Part shown: one piece after another, positions 8,826 to 20,695 of the stretch
Numbering within the stretch: position 1 is the stretch's first letter
How the letters are laid out: every line of letters begins with the position of its first letter
The notes under the pieces: generated by a model
What the model was told of the DNA's origin: nothing
Database searches by the model: none
The model's input: the letters and a program-made list of their open reading frames with translations, nothing else
NCBI GenBank assembly: GCA_000244995.1
Contig: CM001438.1
Location: 1,852,921 to 1,916,920 of the forward strand
From: Burkholderiales bacterium JOSHI_001
GTDB taxonomy: Bacteria; Pseudomonadota; Gammaproteobacteria; Burkholderiales; Burkholderiaceae_C
Length of the DNA: 64,000 nt
Direction of reading: 5' to 3'
Made by a program: the position numbers and the translations under genes

Positions 8826-9413
8826 CTACCGCCGACCGAAGGGCGCCTGGCCGCGCCAGTAGCGGATGAGCAGGAACGCACCCAGCATGCCGCCCAGGTG
8901 GGCGAAGTGGGCCACGCCGCTGCCCCCGGTCAGGCCTTGCAGCAACTCCAGCCCGCCGAACACCATCACGAAGGTGCGCGCCTTCATCGGGATGGGCGGG
9001 AACAAAGGCATGATGGTCTTGTTGGGGAACAGCATGCCGTAGGACAGCAGCAGCGCGAACAGCGCGCCCGAAGCACCCACCGTGGGCGCCAGGCTGCCAA
9101 CCACGAAGTTGAAGAGCAATTGCACCAGGGCCGCGGCCACCGCACCGGCCACCAGCATGTGGCGGTAGCGCTTGGGGCCCCACAGGCGTTCCAGTTCGGA
9201 GCCGAACATCCACAGCCCCAGCATGTTGAACAGCAGGTGCATCATGCTGCCGTGCAGGAAGGCGTAGCTGAACAGCTGCCAGGGGTAGAACTGCCCGCTG
9301 CCGATGGGCCACAGGGCCAATGGCCCTTCGATGCCGGGCCAGAAGACGCCCAGGCAGTACATGGCGGTGCAGATCAGCATCAACGCCTGGGTCACGGGAG
9401 GCAGCGGCGGCAT
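8826..9413 (-). CDS. Rhomboid family intramembrane serine protease
   Basis: The 195-residue product has six hydrophobic segments. It shows the rhomboid HGSMMHLLFNM motif in TM2, the catalytic Ser in GASGALFALLLSYG (TM4) and the catalytic His in HFAHLGGMLGAFLL (TM6). It should cleave single-pass membrane substrates within the inner membrane. ATG 9413 was chosen because longer in-frame starts run into the upstream tRNA gene. It lies 23 bases downstream of tRNA-Leu on the same strand and may be co-transcribed with it. Confidence 0.92.
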   Translation of the reverse strand: MPPLPPVTQALMLICTAMYCLGVFWPGIEGPLALWPIGSGQFYPWQLFSYAFLHGSMMHLLFNMLGLWMFGSELERLWGPKRYRHMLVAGAVAAALVQLLFNFVVGSLAPTVGASGALFALLLSYGMLFPNKTIMPLFPPIPMKARTFVMVFGGLELLQGLTGGSGVAHFAHLGGMLGAFLLIRYWRGQAPFGRR

Positions 9414-9436
9414 GGCGACAGGCGTTGGAATTGTTC

Positions 9437-9521
9437 TGGTGCCCGGGGCCGGACTCGAACCGGCACGCCTTGCGGCGGGGGATTTTGAGTCCCCTGCGTC
9501 TACCGATTTCGCCACCCGGGC
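9437..9521 (-). tRNA. tRNA-Leu (anticodon CAA)
   Basis: Read on the minus strand the gene begins GCCCGGGTGGCGAAATCGGT and forms a full cloverleaf. The 7-bp acceptor stem GCCCGGG pairs with CCCGGGC. The anticodon stem GGGGA/TCCCC encloses loop CTCAAAA with anticodon CAA. There is a long class II variable arm (GCCGCAAGGC) and a T-arm GCCGGTTCGAGTCCGGC. Discriminator A and an encoded CCA (9437-9439) complete 85 nucleotides. It decodes UUG. Confidence 0.95.
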
Positions 9522-9623
9522 ATCGTACGGGAGCAGGCTAGAGCGCTGAAGCGGCAGATTATGGCACGCAGCCTGCGAGCCTTCGGGCGCGCTGCCACAA
9601 TGCGCGCCAAGGAGATTTCACCC

Positions 9624-10535
9624 GTGCCGCAGCCGACGTACCCCACGCTGGAAGAAACGATTGGCGCCACCCCGCTGGTGCGGCTGCAGCGCCTGCCGGG
9701 CGAGGACGTGGCGCGGCGCGGCAACGTGCTGCTGGCCAAGCTGGAGGGCAACAACCCGGCCGGTTCGGTGAAGGACCGCCCGGCCATCAACATGATCCGC
9801 GCGGCCGAAGGGCGCGGCGAGATCAAGCCGGGCGACACGCTGATCGAGGCCACCTCGGGCAACACCGGCATCGCGCTGGCGATGGCCGCGGCGATTCGCG
9901 GCTACCGCATGGTGCTGATCATGCCGGAGGACCTGTCCATCGAGCGCGCGCAGACCATGAAGGCCTTCGGCGCCGAACTCATCCTTACCCCGCGCTCGGG
10001 CGGCATGGAATACGCGCGCGACCTGGCCGAGCAGATGCAGAAGGACGGCAAGGGCCGGGTGCTGGACCAGTTCGCCAACCCCGACAACCCGCAGGTGCAC
10101 TACGACAGCACCGGCCCGGAAATCTGGCGCGACACCCAGGGCCGCGTCACCCACTTCGTCAGCGCCATGGGCACCACCGGCACCATCACCGGCGTCAGCC
10201 GCTACCTGAAGGCGCAGAGCGCGGCGGTGCGCATCGTCGGTGCGCAACCGGCCGAAGGCTCGCGCATCCCGGGCATCCGCAAATGGCCGGTCGAGTACCT
10301 GCCCAAGATCTACGACCCCAAAGCCGTGGATGAACTGGTGCTGGTCAGCCAGGCCGACGCCGAGGACATGGCGCGCCGCCTGGCGCGCGAAGAGGGTCTG
10401 TTCGGCGGCATCTCGGCCGCCGGCGCCTGCTGGGTGGCCTTGCAGATCGCGCGGCAGGTGGAAAACGCCACCATCGTGTTCGTGGTCTGCGACCGTGGCG
10501 ACCGCTACCTGTCCACCGGCGTGTTCCCGGCATGA
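9624..10535 (+). CDS. cysM: Cysteine synthase B (O-acetylserine sulfhydrylase)
   Basis: A PLP enzyme that makes cysteine from O-acetylserine (CysM can also use thiosulfate). The 303-residue product shows the PLP-lysine motif (KLEGNNPAGSVKDRPA) and the phosphate-binding loop EATSGNTGIALA. SAMGTTGTITGVSRYLK and the ending CDRGDRYLSTGVF are typical of CysM rather than CysK. GTG 9624 is supported by AAGGAGAT at 9609-9616; an upstream ATG at 9600 overlaps a CACAAT -10-like box (9596-9601) and is unlikely. It overlaps the NUDIX gene by 4 bases (ATGA). Confidence 0.93.
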   Translation: MPQPTYPTLEETIGATPLVRLQRLPGEDVARRGNVLLAKLEGNNPAGSVKDRPAINMIRAAEGRGEIKPGDTLIEATSGNTGIALAMAAAIRGYRMVLIMPEDLSIERAQTMKAFGAELILTPRSGGMEYARDLAEQMQKDGKGRVLDQFANPDNPQVHYDSTGPEIWRDTQGRVTHFVSAMGTTGTITGVSRYLKAQSAAVRIVGAQPAEGSRIPGIRKWPVEYLPKIYDPKAVDELVLVSQADAEDMARRLAREEGLFGGISAAGACWVALQIARQVENATIVFVVCDRGDRYLSTGVFPA

Positions 10536-11074
10536 GCGATTACAGGTTCTGCCCAGCCTGCGCCACGCCGCTGGCGCAACTGGAAGCCATGGAAGACGGT
10601 GGGCCCACCACCCGACTGCGTTGCCCGGCCTGCGCCTGGACCCACTGGAACAACCCCACCCCGGTGCTGGCTGCGGTGGTGGAATGCACCGACCAGGGCG
10701 GGCGCGTGCTGCTGGCGCGCAATGCGGCCTGGCCGGGGCGGCGCTTCGCGCTGATCACAGGCTTCATGGAAGCCGGCGAAACGCCCGAAGAAGGCATCGC
10801 GCGCGAGGTGGCCGAAGAGACATCGCTCACGGTCAGTGCGCTGAAGCTGCTGGGCGTGTGGGATTTCCAGCGCATGAACCAGGTCATCATCGCCTACCAC
10901 GCCCAGGCCCACGGCACGGTGCGGCTGTCGCCCGAACTGGCCGAGTACAAGCTGTTCGAGCCGGCGGATGTGGTGTGCTGGCCGGCCGGCACCGGCTTCG
11001 CCATGGCGCAGTGGCTGCAAAGCAAGGGCATCACGCCACGCTTTGCCGAATGGGGCCAGCGGCCCGCCGACTAA
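10532..11074 (+). CDS. NUDIX hydrolase with N-terminal zinc ribbon
   Basis: The 180-residue product opens with a four-cysteine zinc ribbon (CPACATPL, about residues 7-14, and CPACAWTHWNNP, about 32-43). A NUDIX domain follows, with the box GFMEAGETPEEGIAREVAEETSL near residues 75-97. This architecture is that of NudC-like or zinc-ribbon NUDIX pyrophosphatases acting on nucleoside diphosphate derivatives; the substrate cannot be told. It is translationally coupled to cysM through an ATGA overlap. Its stop codon lies inside a TAAAAT -10-like box that may serve the next gene. Confidence 0.9.
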   Translation: MSDYRFCPACATPLAQLEAMEDGGPTTRLRCPACAWTHWNNPTPVLAAVVECTDQGGRVLLARNAAWPGRRFALITGFMEAGETPEEGIAREVAEETSLTVSALKLLGVWDFQRMNQVIIAYHAQAHGTVRLSPELAEYKLFEPADVVCWPAGTGFAMAQWLQSKGITPRFAEWGQRPAD

Positions 11075-11116
11075 AATGCCGTTTCTACCCGCCGCGACCC
11101 GACCAGGACAGCCGAC

Positions 11117-11344
11117 ATGGATTTCAACAAGGAATTGGACGTTCGCAACCTGAACTGTCCGCTGCCCATCCTGAAGGCCAAGAAGGCCCTGGCGGAAATG
11201 TCCAGCGGCGAAGTGCTGAAGGTGGTGGCCACCGACCCCGGCTCGATGCGCGACTTCCAGGCCTTTTCGCGCCAGACCGGCAACGAACTGCTGGAACAAA
11301 GCAGCAACGACAGCGAGTTCATCCACTACCTGAAGCGGCGCTGA
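11117..11344 (+). CDS. TusA-family sulfurtransferase-like protein
   Basis: A 75-residue protein with the family signature NLNCPLPILKAKKAL, where Cys in CPxP (residue 14) carries the persulfide sulfur, and the glycine/aspartate turn VVATDPGSMRDFQAF. TusA-like proteins relay sulfur for tRNA thiolation or molybdenum cofactor work. Position after cysM and a NUDIX gene fits a sulfur-handling group. Whether it is TusA proper or a YeeD/YedF-like paralogue cannot be decided. Confidence 0.9.
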   Translation: MDFNKELDVRNLNCPLPILKAKKALAEMSSGEVLKVVATDPGSMRDFQAFSRQTGNELLEQSSNDSEFIHYLKRR

Positions 11345-11368
11345 AAGCCGCTGCTCGGCGCTGACCGG

Positions 11369-12235
11369 TCAGAGGTTCAGGCCCTTCAGGAAGGCGCGGA
11401 AGCCCTCTCCCACTTCGGGGTGGCCGAGCGCCAGTTCGACGTTCGCTTCCAGGAACCCTTCCTTGCTGCCACAGTCGTAGCGCTTGCCTTCGTAGCGGTA
11501 GGCAAACACCTTTTCGCGCCGCAGCAGCGATGCGATGCCGTCGGTGAGCTGGATCTCGCCGCCCACCCCCCGGGGTTGGGTGGCGATCTCGTGGAACACG
11601 CCCGGGGTCAGGATGTAGCGGCCGGCCACCCCCAGACGTGAGGGGGCCACTTCCGGCGCAGGTTTTTCGACGATGCGGTTCACGTCCATCACCCGCTCGT
11701 TCACCGCCACGCCGTCCACGATGCCGTAACGCCGGGTGTGTTCGGCTGGCACTTCCTGCACCGCCAGGATGCTGGCGCGCCACTCCTTGAACTGCTCCAC
11801 CATCTGCGCCAGCACCGGGGGCGAGCCCACCATCAGGTCGTCGGCCAGCAGCACCGCAAAAGGCTCGTTGCCCACCAGGCGTTGGCCGCACAGCACGGCG
11901 TGCCCCAGGCCCAGGGCCTGGGCCTGGCGCACATAGATGCACTCCATGTCGTCGGGCTTGACGCTGCGCACCACCTCCAGCAGCTGGGCCTTACCCGCTT
12001 GTTCAAGGGCTACCTCCAGCTCGAAGGTCATGTCAAAGTGGTCTTCGATCGGGCGCTTGTGGCGCCCGGTCACGAAGATCATTTCCCTCACGCCGGCGGC
12101 ATAGGCCTCCTCCACCGCGTACTGGATCAGTGGCTTGTCCACCACCGGCAGCATTTCCTTGGGTTGCGCCTTGGTGGCCGGCAGGAACCGGGTGCCCAGA
12201 CCGGCAACAGGGAAGATGGCCTTCTTGACAGACAT
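11369..12235 (-). CDS. galU: UTP-glucose-1-phosphate uridylyltransferase
   Basis: Makes UDP-glucose from UTP and glucose-1-phosphate for exopolysaccharide, LPS and trehalose synthesis. The 288-residue product begins [20 protein letters not shown], the nucleotidyltransferase G-loop of GalU, and continues [19 protein letters not shown]. It has LLADDLM at the metal site and the ending [19 protein letters not shown] 12235 gives the usual family length (about 290); upstream in-frame starts would add a long non-homologous segment antisense to the next gene. Confidence 0.95.
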   Translation of the reverse strand: MSVKKAIFPVAGLGTRFLPATKAQPKEMLPVVDKPLIQYAVEEAYAAGVREMIFVTGRHKRPIEDHFDMTFELEVALEQAGKAQLLEVVRSVKPDDMECIYVRQAQALGLGHAVLCGQRLVGNEPFAVLLADDLMVGSPPVLAQMVEQFKEWRASILAVQEVPAEHTRRYGIVDGVAVNERVMDVNRIVEKPAPEVAPSRLGVAGRYILTPGVFHEIATQPRGVGGEIQLTDGIASLLRREKVFAYRYEGKRYDCGSKEGFLEANVELALGHPEVGEGFRAFLKGLNL

Positions 12236-13245
12236 AGATAACGACAATCGTTGGGACTCGATCCGCTGATTCTGGCACGGCCTTCGGGCAGGGCCAGGGC
12301 GCGGGCACGGGTTGAACCTGCCCATGGACATCCTCATCGTAGAGCCGCTGGAGCCCGAGGTGCTGCACTGGCTGGTGGCACGGCACTCGGTGCGGCATGC
12401 GCCCGAGTTGGCGCGTGACCCGCTGGCGCTGCGCGCCGCGCTGTTCAACGTGCGCGCTGTGCTCATCCCGCCATCGGTGGCGCTGGACACCCTGCTGCTG
12501 CACCACGCGCCGGTGCTGCGCGCGGTGGGCCGCCTGTCGGCGGGCGCCGAGAACATCGACCTGGAAGCCTGCGGGCGGGCCGGTGTGGAGGTGGTGCGCC
12601 CCTTGAGCGCCAGCGCCGGGGCCGAGGCTGAATTTGCCGTGTCAGCCATGCTGCAGATGCTGCGCCGGGTGCCGGTGCGCAGCGCCGACGGCATGCTGGT
12701 GGGCCGTGAACTGAGCGGCGCCACCGTGGGCCTGGTGGGCATGACCCCCGCGGCGCGGCCGCTGGCGCAGCTGCTGCAGGCCTTTGGCGCGCGCGTGGTG
12801 GGCTACGACCCGGCCATGCACATGAGCGATGCGCTGTGGCCGCGCTGGCAGGTGGAGCCCCTGGGCCTGCGCGACCTGATGGAGCAAAGCGACGCCGTGT
12901 GCGTGCTGCTGGCCTACTTCAGCCGCTACCACGGCCTGCTGGGTGAACGCTTCCTGCCCAGTTGCAAGCCCCATCAGGTGATGGTGAGCCTGTCGCACAG
13001 CAGCGTCTTCGACGACAGCTCGCTGGCCGAGGTGCTGAACAGCGGGCGGATGGCCTGCGCCTGGTTCGACAGCCTGGAGCCCGGATTGCTGGACGCCGGC
13101 CGGCCGCTGCACGATGTGGACAACATCCAGGTGACGCCGCACCTGGCCAGCACCACACGCGAATCGCGCGTGCGCAGCGCCTGGGCGGTGGCCCGGCGCA
13201 TCGACGAGCTGCTGAGCCAGCCGCCCACGCGGCCGGAGTTTCGCG

Positions 13246-16086
<2,841 letters not shown>

Positions 16087-16195
16087 GGCAACACGGGGTA
16101 CACATTGACACGCAAAGATGTCAACGCGCAGCAGGTTTCGGGGGTTGGTTCGATTGTAGGGCGTGGTAACTTGCGCGCCGCCTGAAGGAGGACAC

Positions 16196-17635
16196 ATGAC
16201 ACACACAAGCACACGCAGCGCGATGTCGCGCCGATGGGCGGGCGCCACCGGCGCCCTGATGCTGGGCCTGCTGACCGCCTGCGGCGGTGGCGGCGGCGAC
16301 GGGCGCGGCGACCCGGGCGTGGTGAGCAACTGCACCAGCCCCACCGCCCGCAAGCAGTGGCTGCAGGACTACTTCCAGGGTTCGCTGAGCGTGCTGCCGC
16401 AGTATTTCTGGTACCGCTCCAGCCCCAACCCGGCGCCGGCCGGTTTTGTGGACGAGGCCGACTACTTCAACGCCTTGCTCTACACCGGCGGCGACCCCAA
16501 CTTCACAGCGGCCGACCGCTGGAGCAATGCCGAGAGCACGGCCGAGTTCACCCGCTTCTTCGGTGACGGCCAGACCCTGGGCTACGGCGTGTCGGTCGCG
16601 GGGCTGGAAGTCAGCGGCAACCGCAACGCGCCCTTGTACGTTCGCATCGTGGACCTCGGTTCGCCGGCGGCCAGTGCGGGCGTGGCGCGAGGCGATCAGG
16701 TGGTGTCCATCGGTCCGTACAGCGCGGCCGAAATCATCGACCAGGTCACGGCGGACAACTTCACCATCCTCTCACCCGCCGTCGCCAACACCGCCGTGCG
16801 GATGGTGCTGCGCAAGCCCGCAGGCACAACGGTGACGGTTGACCTCACGTCAGCCGTGTACGCCTTGACGCCGGTGTCCGATGCCAAGGTGGTCACCAAC
16901 GCCAGCGGGCGGCGCATCGGGTATGTGTTCGTGCGCAACATGGTTTCGCAGGCGCAGTCTGGCATGGCCTCGGCCTTTGCCAGCTTCCGCGCCAATGGGG
17001 TGCAGGACCTGGTGGTGGACCTGCGCTACAACGGCGGCGGTGTCATCGACATCGGCCGGCAGCTGGCGTCCTACATCGGCGGCACGCAGGACAACAACAA
17101 GGTGTACGCGCGCTTGCTGTTCAACGACCAGAACCAGGGCAAGAACACCGACACGCTGTTCCAGGCCCTGGGCAGTTCGCTGGACATGGGCCGGGTGTAC
17201 GTGCTGGCCGGCGAGCGCACCTGCTCGGCGGCCGAGCAGGTGGTCAACGGCCTGCGCGGCATCGGCATGCCGGTCACCGTGGTCGGCAACACCTCTTGCG
17301 GCAAGCCGGTGGGCTTCGTGCCGCAATCCGACGGCTGCGGCACCACCTACAACGTGGTGAATTTCGAGTCGGTGAACGCCTTGAATCAGGGCCGTTATTT
17401 CAACGGCATCGTGGCCGATTGCCCTGTGGCCGAGAACTTCCAGACCCCCATTGGCGGCAATGCCGACCCGCTGTTCAACGCCGCGCGCCTGATGGCCGAC
17501 GGCAGCGCCTGCGCGGCGGCCGGCGGCGGGCTGGCCACGGTGCAGTCGGCGACGGGCGGCGAGGGCGGCAGCGCGCAGCGGCGCCGTCCGCGACCCGGCG
17601 CCGATGGCGAACGCGCGGGCATGTTCTCGCGCTGA
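16196..17635 (+). CDS. S41-family (C-terminal processing) peptidase, lipoprotein
   Basis: The 479-residue product has a lipoprotein signal with lipobox LTAC followed by a Gly-rich spacer. A PDZ-like domain ([20 protein letters not shown]) and an S41 tail-specific protease domain follow ([20 protein letters not shown], then [17 protein letters not shown] with the likely catalytic Ser). It is probably an envelope-anchored protease of the CtpA/Tsp group. The start follows GAAGGAGG at 16184-16191. It is divergent from valS with 109 bases between. The C-terminal tail is Gly/Arg-rich and lacks similarity I can place. Confidence 0.85.
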   Translation: MTHTSTRSAMSRRWAGATGALMLGLLTACGGGGGDGRGDPGVVSNCTSPTARKQWLQDYFQGSLSVLPQYFWYRSSPNPAPAGFVDEADYFNALLYTGGDPNFTAADRWSNAESTAEFTRFFGDGQTLGYGVSVAGLEVSGNRNAPLYVRIVDLGSPAASAGVARGDQVVSIGPYSAAEIIDQVTADNFTILSPAVANTAVRMVLRKPAGTTVTVDLTSAVYALTPVSDAKVVTNASGRRIGYVFVRNMVSQAQSGMASAFASFRANGVQDLVVDLRYNGGGVIDIGRQLASYIGGTQDNNKVYARLLFNDQNQGKNTDTLFQALGSSLDMGRVYVLAGERTCSAAEQVVNGLRGIGMPVTVVGNTSCGKPVGFVPQSDGCGTTYNVVNFESVNALNQGRYFNGIVADCPVAENFQTPIGGNADPLFNAARLMADGSACAAAGGGLATVQSATGGEGGSAQRRRPRPGADGERAGMFSR

Positions 17636-17660
17636 ACGGGCAGCGCGCCGGCGGGCGCTG

Positions 17661-19208
17661 TCAGTCCAGGTGCACCACCCGGTCGCGCCCGGCGTACTTG
17701 GCGGCATACAGCCGCCGGTCGGCCAGCGTGAGCAGGCCCTCGGCGTTGCCGGCTTCGTTGCCATGCGCAATGCCGATGCTCACCGACACCGCCAGCCCGG
17801 GCGTCAGTTCCGACCAGGCCTGCAGGGACATGGCTTCGCGCAGCCGGTGGGCAATGTCCACCGCGGCGTTGTGCGGCACGCTGGCCAGGGCCAGCACGAA
17901 TTCCTCGCCGCCATAGCGCACCGCCAGGTCGCGCTCGCGGCAGTTCTTGGCAATGACCTCGGCGGTGCGTTGCAGCACCAGGTCGCCCACGCCGTGGCCG
18001 TGGCGGTCGTTCACACGCTTGAAGTGGTCCAGGTCCAGCAACAGCAGGGTGAGGGGTTCGCCCTGCTCGGCGCGCGGCAGGTGCTCGGACATCCAGCGCG
18101 CCAGCGCACGCCGGTTGCCCAGGCCGGTGAGCGGGTCCGTCATCGCCTGCGCGGCCCACACCGATGACAGCCGCGCCAGTTCGATGCGCAGTTCGCGCTG
18201 GGCGGACATCACACGGGCGGCCTCGTCGGTCTTCTGCTTTTCCACCCGCCTGACCAGGCGCAGGTGGGCCAGGGCGGCGCGGTGGTCGCCCAGTTGCTCT
18301 TCCATGCGCGACAGGCCTTCGTAGGCGTCCTGCAGGTCGCCGAGCGAGCCGCCGTCCACCAGCAGCGCCTCGGCCTGGGTGTAGTGCTGCAGCGCTTCTT
18401 GGGCATTGCCCAGGGCTTCCTGGCAGCGGCCCATTTCCAGCAGGCACAGCGCTTCGTTGGGCTTCAGGCCGTATTCGCGGTAGCGCGGCAGCAAGGCGCC
18501 CAGTTCGGCCAGGGCCGGGCCGGGGCGGCCGCACTGCAGCAGCGTGATGGCGTGGTTGCCGCGCGCCATCACCGCCAGGCGGCGCTGGCCGGCGTGGCTG
18601 GCGTCTTCGGCCAGGCGGGCCCAGGCGGGCAGCAGGGGTTCCAGCGCGCCCAGGCGTTCGGGGCTGCCCTCGGGCAGTTCCACGGCCTGGCGGTTGTGCG
18701 CGTTGTTCAGCGACAGCCGCGTGCCCATCAGTTCGTTCTCATCGCCCAGGCGCTGGTGCAGGTCCAGCGCTTCGTACAGGCAGGACATGGCGTGCTGGTG
18801 GCGCCCCACCAGCGAGCAGCACACGCCGATGTGGCGCAGTACCAGGGCGCGGCGCTTTTCGTCATTGAGCTTGCGCGCCAGGGTCTCGGCCTCTTCCAGC
18901 GCGGTGATGGCGCTGCCCTGGTCGCCGGCGGCGCGCAGCGCCGAGGCCAGTCGCACCAGCGCGTCGCACTGGCCGTCGGGGCGGCCCAGGCCGCGGTAGA
19001 CCTCGCCCGCACTCACCGCGGCGCGCAGCGCGTCGCGGTGCTGGCCCGCGCTGACGCAGGCCGCGGACAAGGCGATCAGCAGGCCGGCGCGTTCGCCGTC
19101 GTCGGCCGGCGGGTTGTCTTCCAGGGTCTGCCGGGCCAGGGCCACCGCGTCTTCGGTCGCGCCCTGGTCCACCAGGGACTGGATGTGGGAGGCCAGGCTT
19201 GCGGTCAT
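17661..19208 (-). CDS. TPR-repeat diguanylate cyclase (GGDEF)
   Basis: The 515-residue product has an N-terminal solenoid of TPR-like helices (about residues 1-330), a short coiled coil and a C-terminal GGDEF domain. The active site reads RYGGEEFVLALAS, and the product-inhibition I-site RERD lies exactly five residues upstream, so it should make cyclic di-GMP and be feedback-inhibited. DPLTGLGNRRAL marks the start of the domain. No signal peptide or membrane segment is seen, so it is a soluble sensor acting through TPR contacts. guaC lies 32 bases upstream on the same strand. A hairpin (17641-17660) lies at its 3' end. Confidence 0.92.
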   Translation of the reverse strand: MTASLASHIQSLVDQGATEDAVALARQTLEDNPPADDGERAGLLIALSAACVSAGQHRDALRAAVSAGEVYRGLGRPDGQCDALVRLASALRAAGDQGSAITALEEAETLARKLNDEKRRALVLRHIGVCCSLVGRHQHAMSCLYEALDLHQRLGDENELMGTRLSLNNAHNRQAVELPEGSPERLGALEPLLPAWARLAEDASHAGQRRLAVMARGNHAITLLQCGRPGPALAELGALLPRYREYGLKPNEALCLLEMGRCQEALGNAQEALQHYTQAEALLVDGGSLGDLQDAYEGLSRMEEQLGDHRAALAHLRLVRRVEKQKTDEAARVMSAQRELRIELARLSSVWAAQAMTDPLTGLGNRRALARWMSEHLPRAEQGEPLTLLLLDLDHFKRVNDRHGHGVGDLVLQRTAEVIAKNCRERDLAVRYGGEEFVLALASVPHNAAVDIAHRLREAMSLQAWSELTPGLAVSVSIGIAHGNEAGNAEGLLTLADRRLYAAKYAGRDRVVHLD

Positions 19209-19240
19209 GGCTGGCGGTTCAGCGGGCTCACCCGCCTAGG

Positions 19241-20218
19241 CTACATGAAAAGGTGTTCGCCGGCGTTTTCACCGCCCAGCACGACGTAGTTCACCTTGCG
19301 CAGGTCGGCCAGGCAGCGCCCGCCGGCGTAGGAGATGGAGCTTTGCAGGTCTTCGCGCATCTCGCGCAGCGTGTCCGCCAGCTTGCCCTTGATGGGTTCC
19401 AGGATGCGCTTGCCTTCCACGTGTTTGTACTCGCCCTTGTTGAAGTCGCTGGCCGAGCCGTAGTATTCCTTGAACAGCTTGCCATCCACTTCCACCGTCT
19501 GGCCCGGGCTTTCCTCGTGGCCGGCGAACAGGGACCCCACCATCACCATGGCCGCGCCGAAGCGCACGCTCTTGGCAATGTCGCCATGGTGGCGGATGCC
19601 GCCGTCGGCAATGATGGGCTTGGTGGCCACGCGGGCGCACCATTTCAGCGCACTGAGTTGCCAGCCACCGGTGCCGAAGCCGGTTTTCAGCCGGGTGATG
19701 CACACCTTGCCCGGCCCCACGCCCACCTTGGTGGCGTCGGCGCCCCAGTTTTCCAGGTCGATCACGCCTTCGGGCGTGCCCACGTTGCCGGCGATGACGA
19801 AGGCCTGGGGCAGGCGCTTCTTGATGTGCTCGATGGTGTCCTTCACGCTGTCGGCATGGCCGTGCGCGATGTCGATGGTGACGTAGTCGGCGCCCACGCC
19901 GTCGGCGGCCAGTTGGTCGATGACGGCGAAGTCGGCCGGCTTCACGCCCGAGCTGATGGACACGAACAGGCCCTTGTCGCGCATGCGCCGGGCGAAGGCC
20001 ACGCTGTCCAGGTCGAAGCGGTGCATCACATAGAAGTGGCCGCTGGCGGCCAGGTGTTCGGCGATGTGCTCGTCCAGCACCGTCTTCATGTTGGCCGGCA
20101 CCACCGGCAGCGCGAAGCGGCGGCCGCCGAATTCCACACTGGCGTCGCATTCCGCGCGGCTTTGCACGCGGCACTTGCGCGGCAGCAGCAGGATGTTGTC
20201 GTAGTCGAAGATTTCCAT
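19241..20218 (-). CDS. guaC: GMP reductase
   Basis: Converts GMP to IMP with NADPH in purine interconversion. The 325-residue product shows the IMPDH/GMPR barrel: [18 protein letters not shown] at the N-terminus, [11 protein letters not shown], the catalytic Cys loop [20 protein letters not shown], and [20 protein letters not shown]. The length matches the 325-residue type 2 GuaC of Firmicutes. ATG 20218 begins the conserved MEIFDYDN; longer starts run through the upstream terminator region. Confidence 0.93.
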   Translation of the reverse strand: MEIFDYDNILLLPRKCRVQSRAECDASVEFGGRRFALPVVPANMKTVLDEHIAEHLAASGHFYVMHRFDLDSVAFARRMRDKGLFVSISSGVKPADFAVIDQLAADGVGADYVTIDIAHGHADSVKDTIEHIKKRLPQAFVIAGNVGTPEGVIDLENWGADATKVGVGPGKVCITRLKTGFGTGGWQLSALKWCARVATKPIIADGGIRHHGDIAKSVRFGAAMVMVGSLFAGHEESPGQTVEVDGKLFKEYYGSASDFNKGEYKHVEGKRILEPIKGKLADTLREMREDLQSSISYAGGRCLADLRKVNYVVLGGENAGEHLFM

Positions 20219-20288
20219 CGTCTCGTCACTCAAGGTTGGAGGGCGAGCGCTTGACCTGGACCGGTTCGCCTGTGCCGCGAGCAGGCAC

Positions 20289-20319
20289 AAAAAACCGGGC
20301 GCCAGAATTTGGGCCCGGT
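20289..20319 (-). terminator. Rho-independent terminator of the small lipoprotein gene
   Basis: On the minus strand ACCGGGC and GCCCGGT form a 7-bp stem around a 12-base loop, followed by six Ts. It lies about 40 bases after the stop of the small lipoprotein gene and upstream of guaC. Confidence 0.75.
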
Positions 20320-20358
20320 GGCTGATTCTACGCGGGTGCGTGAACCGCGCAGCGAGCT

Positions 20359-20577
20359 TCAGCGGCGGGTGCTTGACCCCCCAGGGGCCGCCGCAGGGGC
20401 GGCCTGGATCAGCAGGCGCGGATCCACACTCGGTTGCGGCGGCACGGTGCTGAGCGACTCGTCATCGCCACCGCCGCCACAGCCCGCCAGAAACAGCACG
20501 GCCAGCAAGCCCATCAAGGTCAGGAGCCAGACCAGATGATGGGCCTGCGCAAGGCGGATCTTGGGGTGCTGCAACAC
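20359..20577 (-). CDS. Small hypothetical lipoprotein
   Basis: A 72-residue product with an N-terminal hydrophobic segment and lipobox LAGC (Cys33), then Gly4, an acidic DDES and a Pro/Ala-rich tail. A good terminator follows it, supporting a real gene. No function is recognised; it resembles many short Gly-rich lipoproteins of Burkholderiales. It is divergent from uvrD with 118 bases between. Confidence 0.6.
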   Translation of the reverse strand: MLQHPKIRLAQAHHLVWLLTLMGLLAVLFLAGCGGGGDDESLSTVPPQPSVDPRLLIQAAPAAAPGGSSTRR

Positions 20578-20683
20578 GAACGCTCCACTTGTCGTTGGTC
20601 AAGGCAAGCAATGGTGCCGCCGCGGCGTGCCGCCGGGCATCCCGTGTCCCCGGGGCCCACCCGCGTCCGGGTGGTGGGCCTCC

Positions 20684-20689
20684 TAGAAT
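20684..20689 (+). promoter_or_regulatory. Candidate -10 box (TAGAAT) immediately before uvrD
   Basis: TAGAAT matches the sigma-70 consensus at five of six bases and ends 6 bases before the uvrD ATG. Transcription would start at or next to the ATG, implying a leaderless or almost leaderless mRNA. No Shine-Dalgarno is visible before this ATG, consistent with that idea. Confidence 0.4.
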
Positions 20690-20695
20690 CGGTCG

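Noticed and set aside
9414-9515. N-terminal extension of the rhomboid protein (AKSVDAGDSKSPAARR...)
   Set aside because: This stretch is translation of the tRNA-Leu gene, a well-known false extension.
17641-17660. Hairpin CAGCGC...GCGCTG between the S41 and GGDEF genes as a terminator
   Set aside because: Only a 6-bp stem with an 8-base loop and no T tract on either strand; too weak to call.
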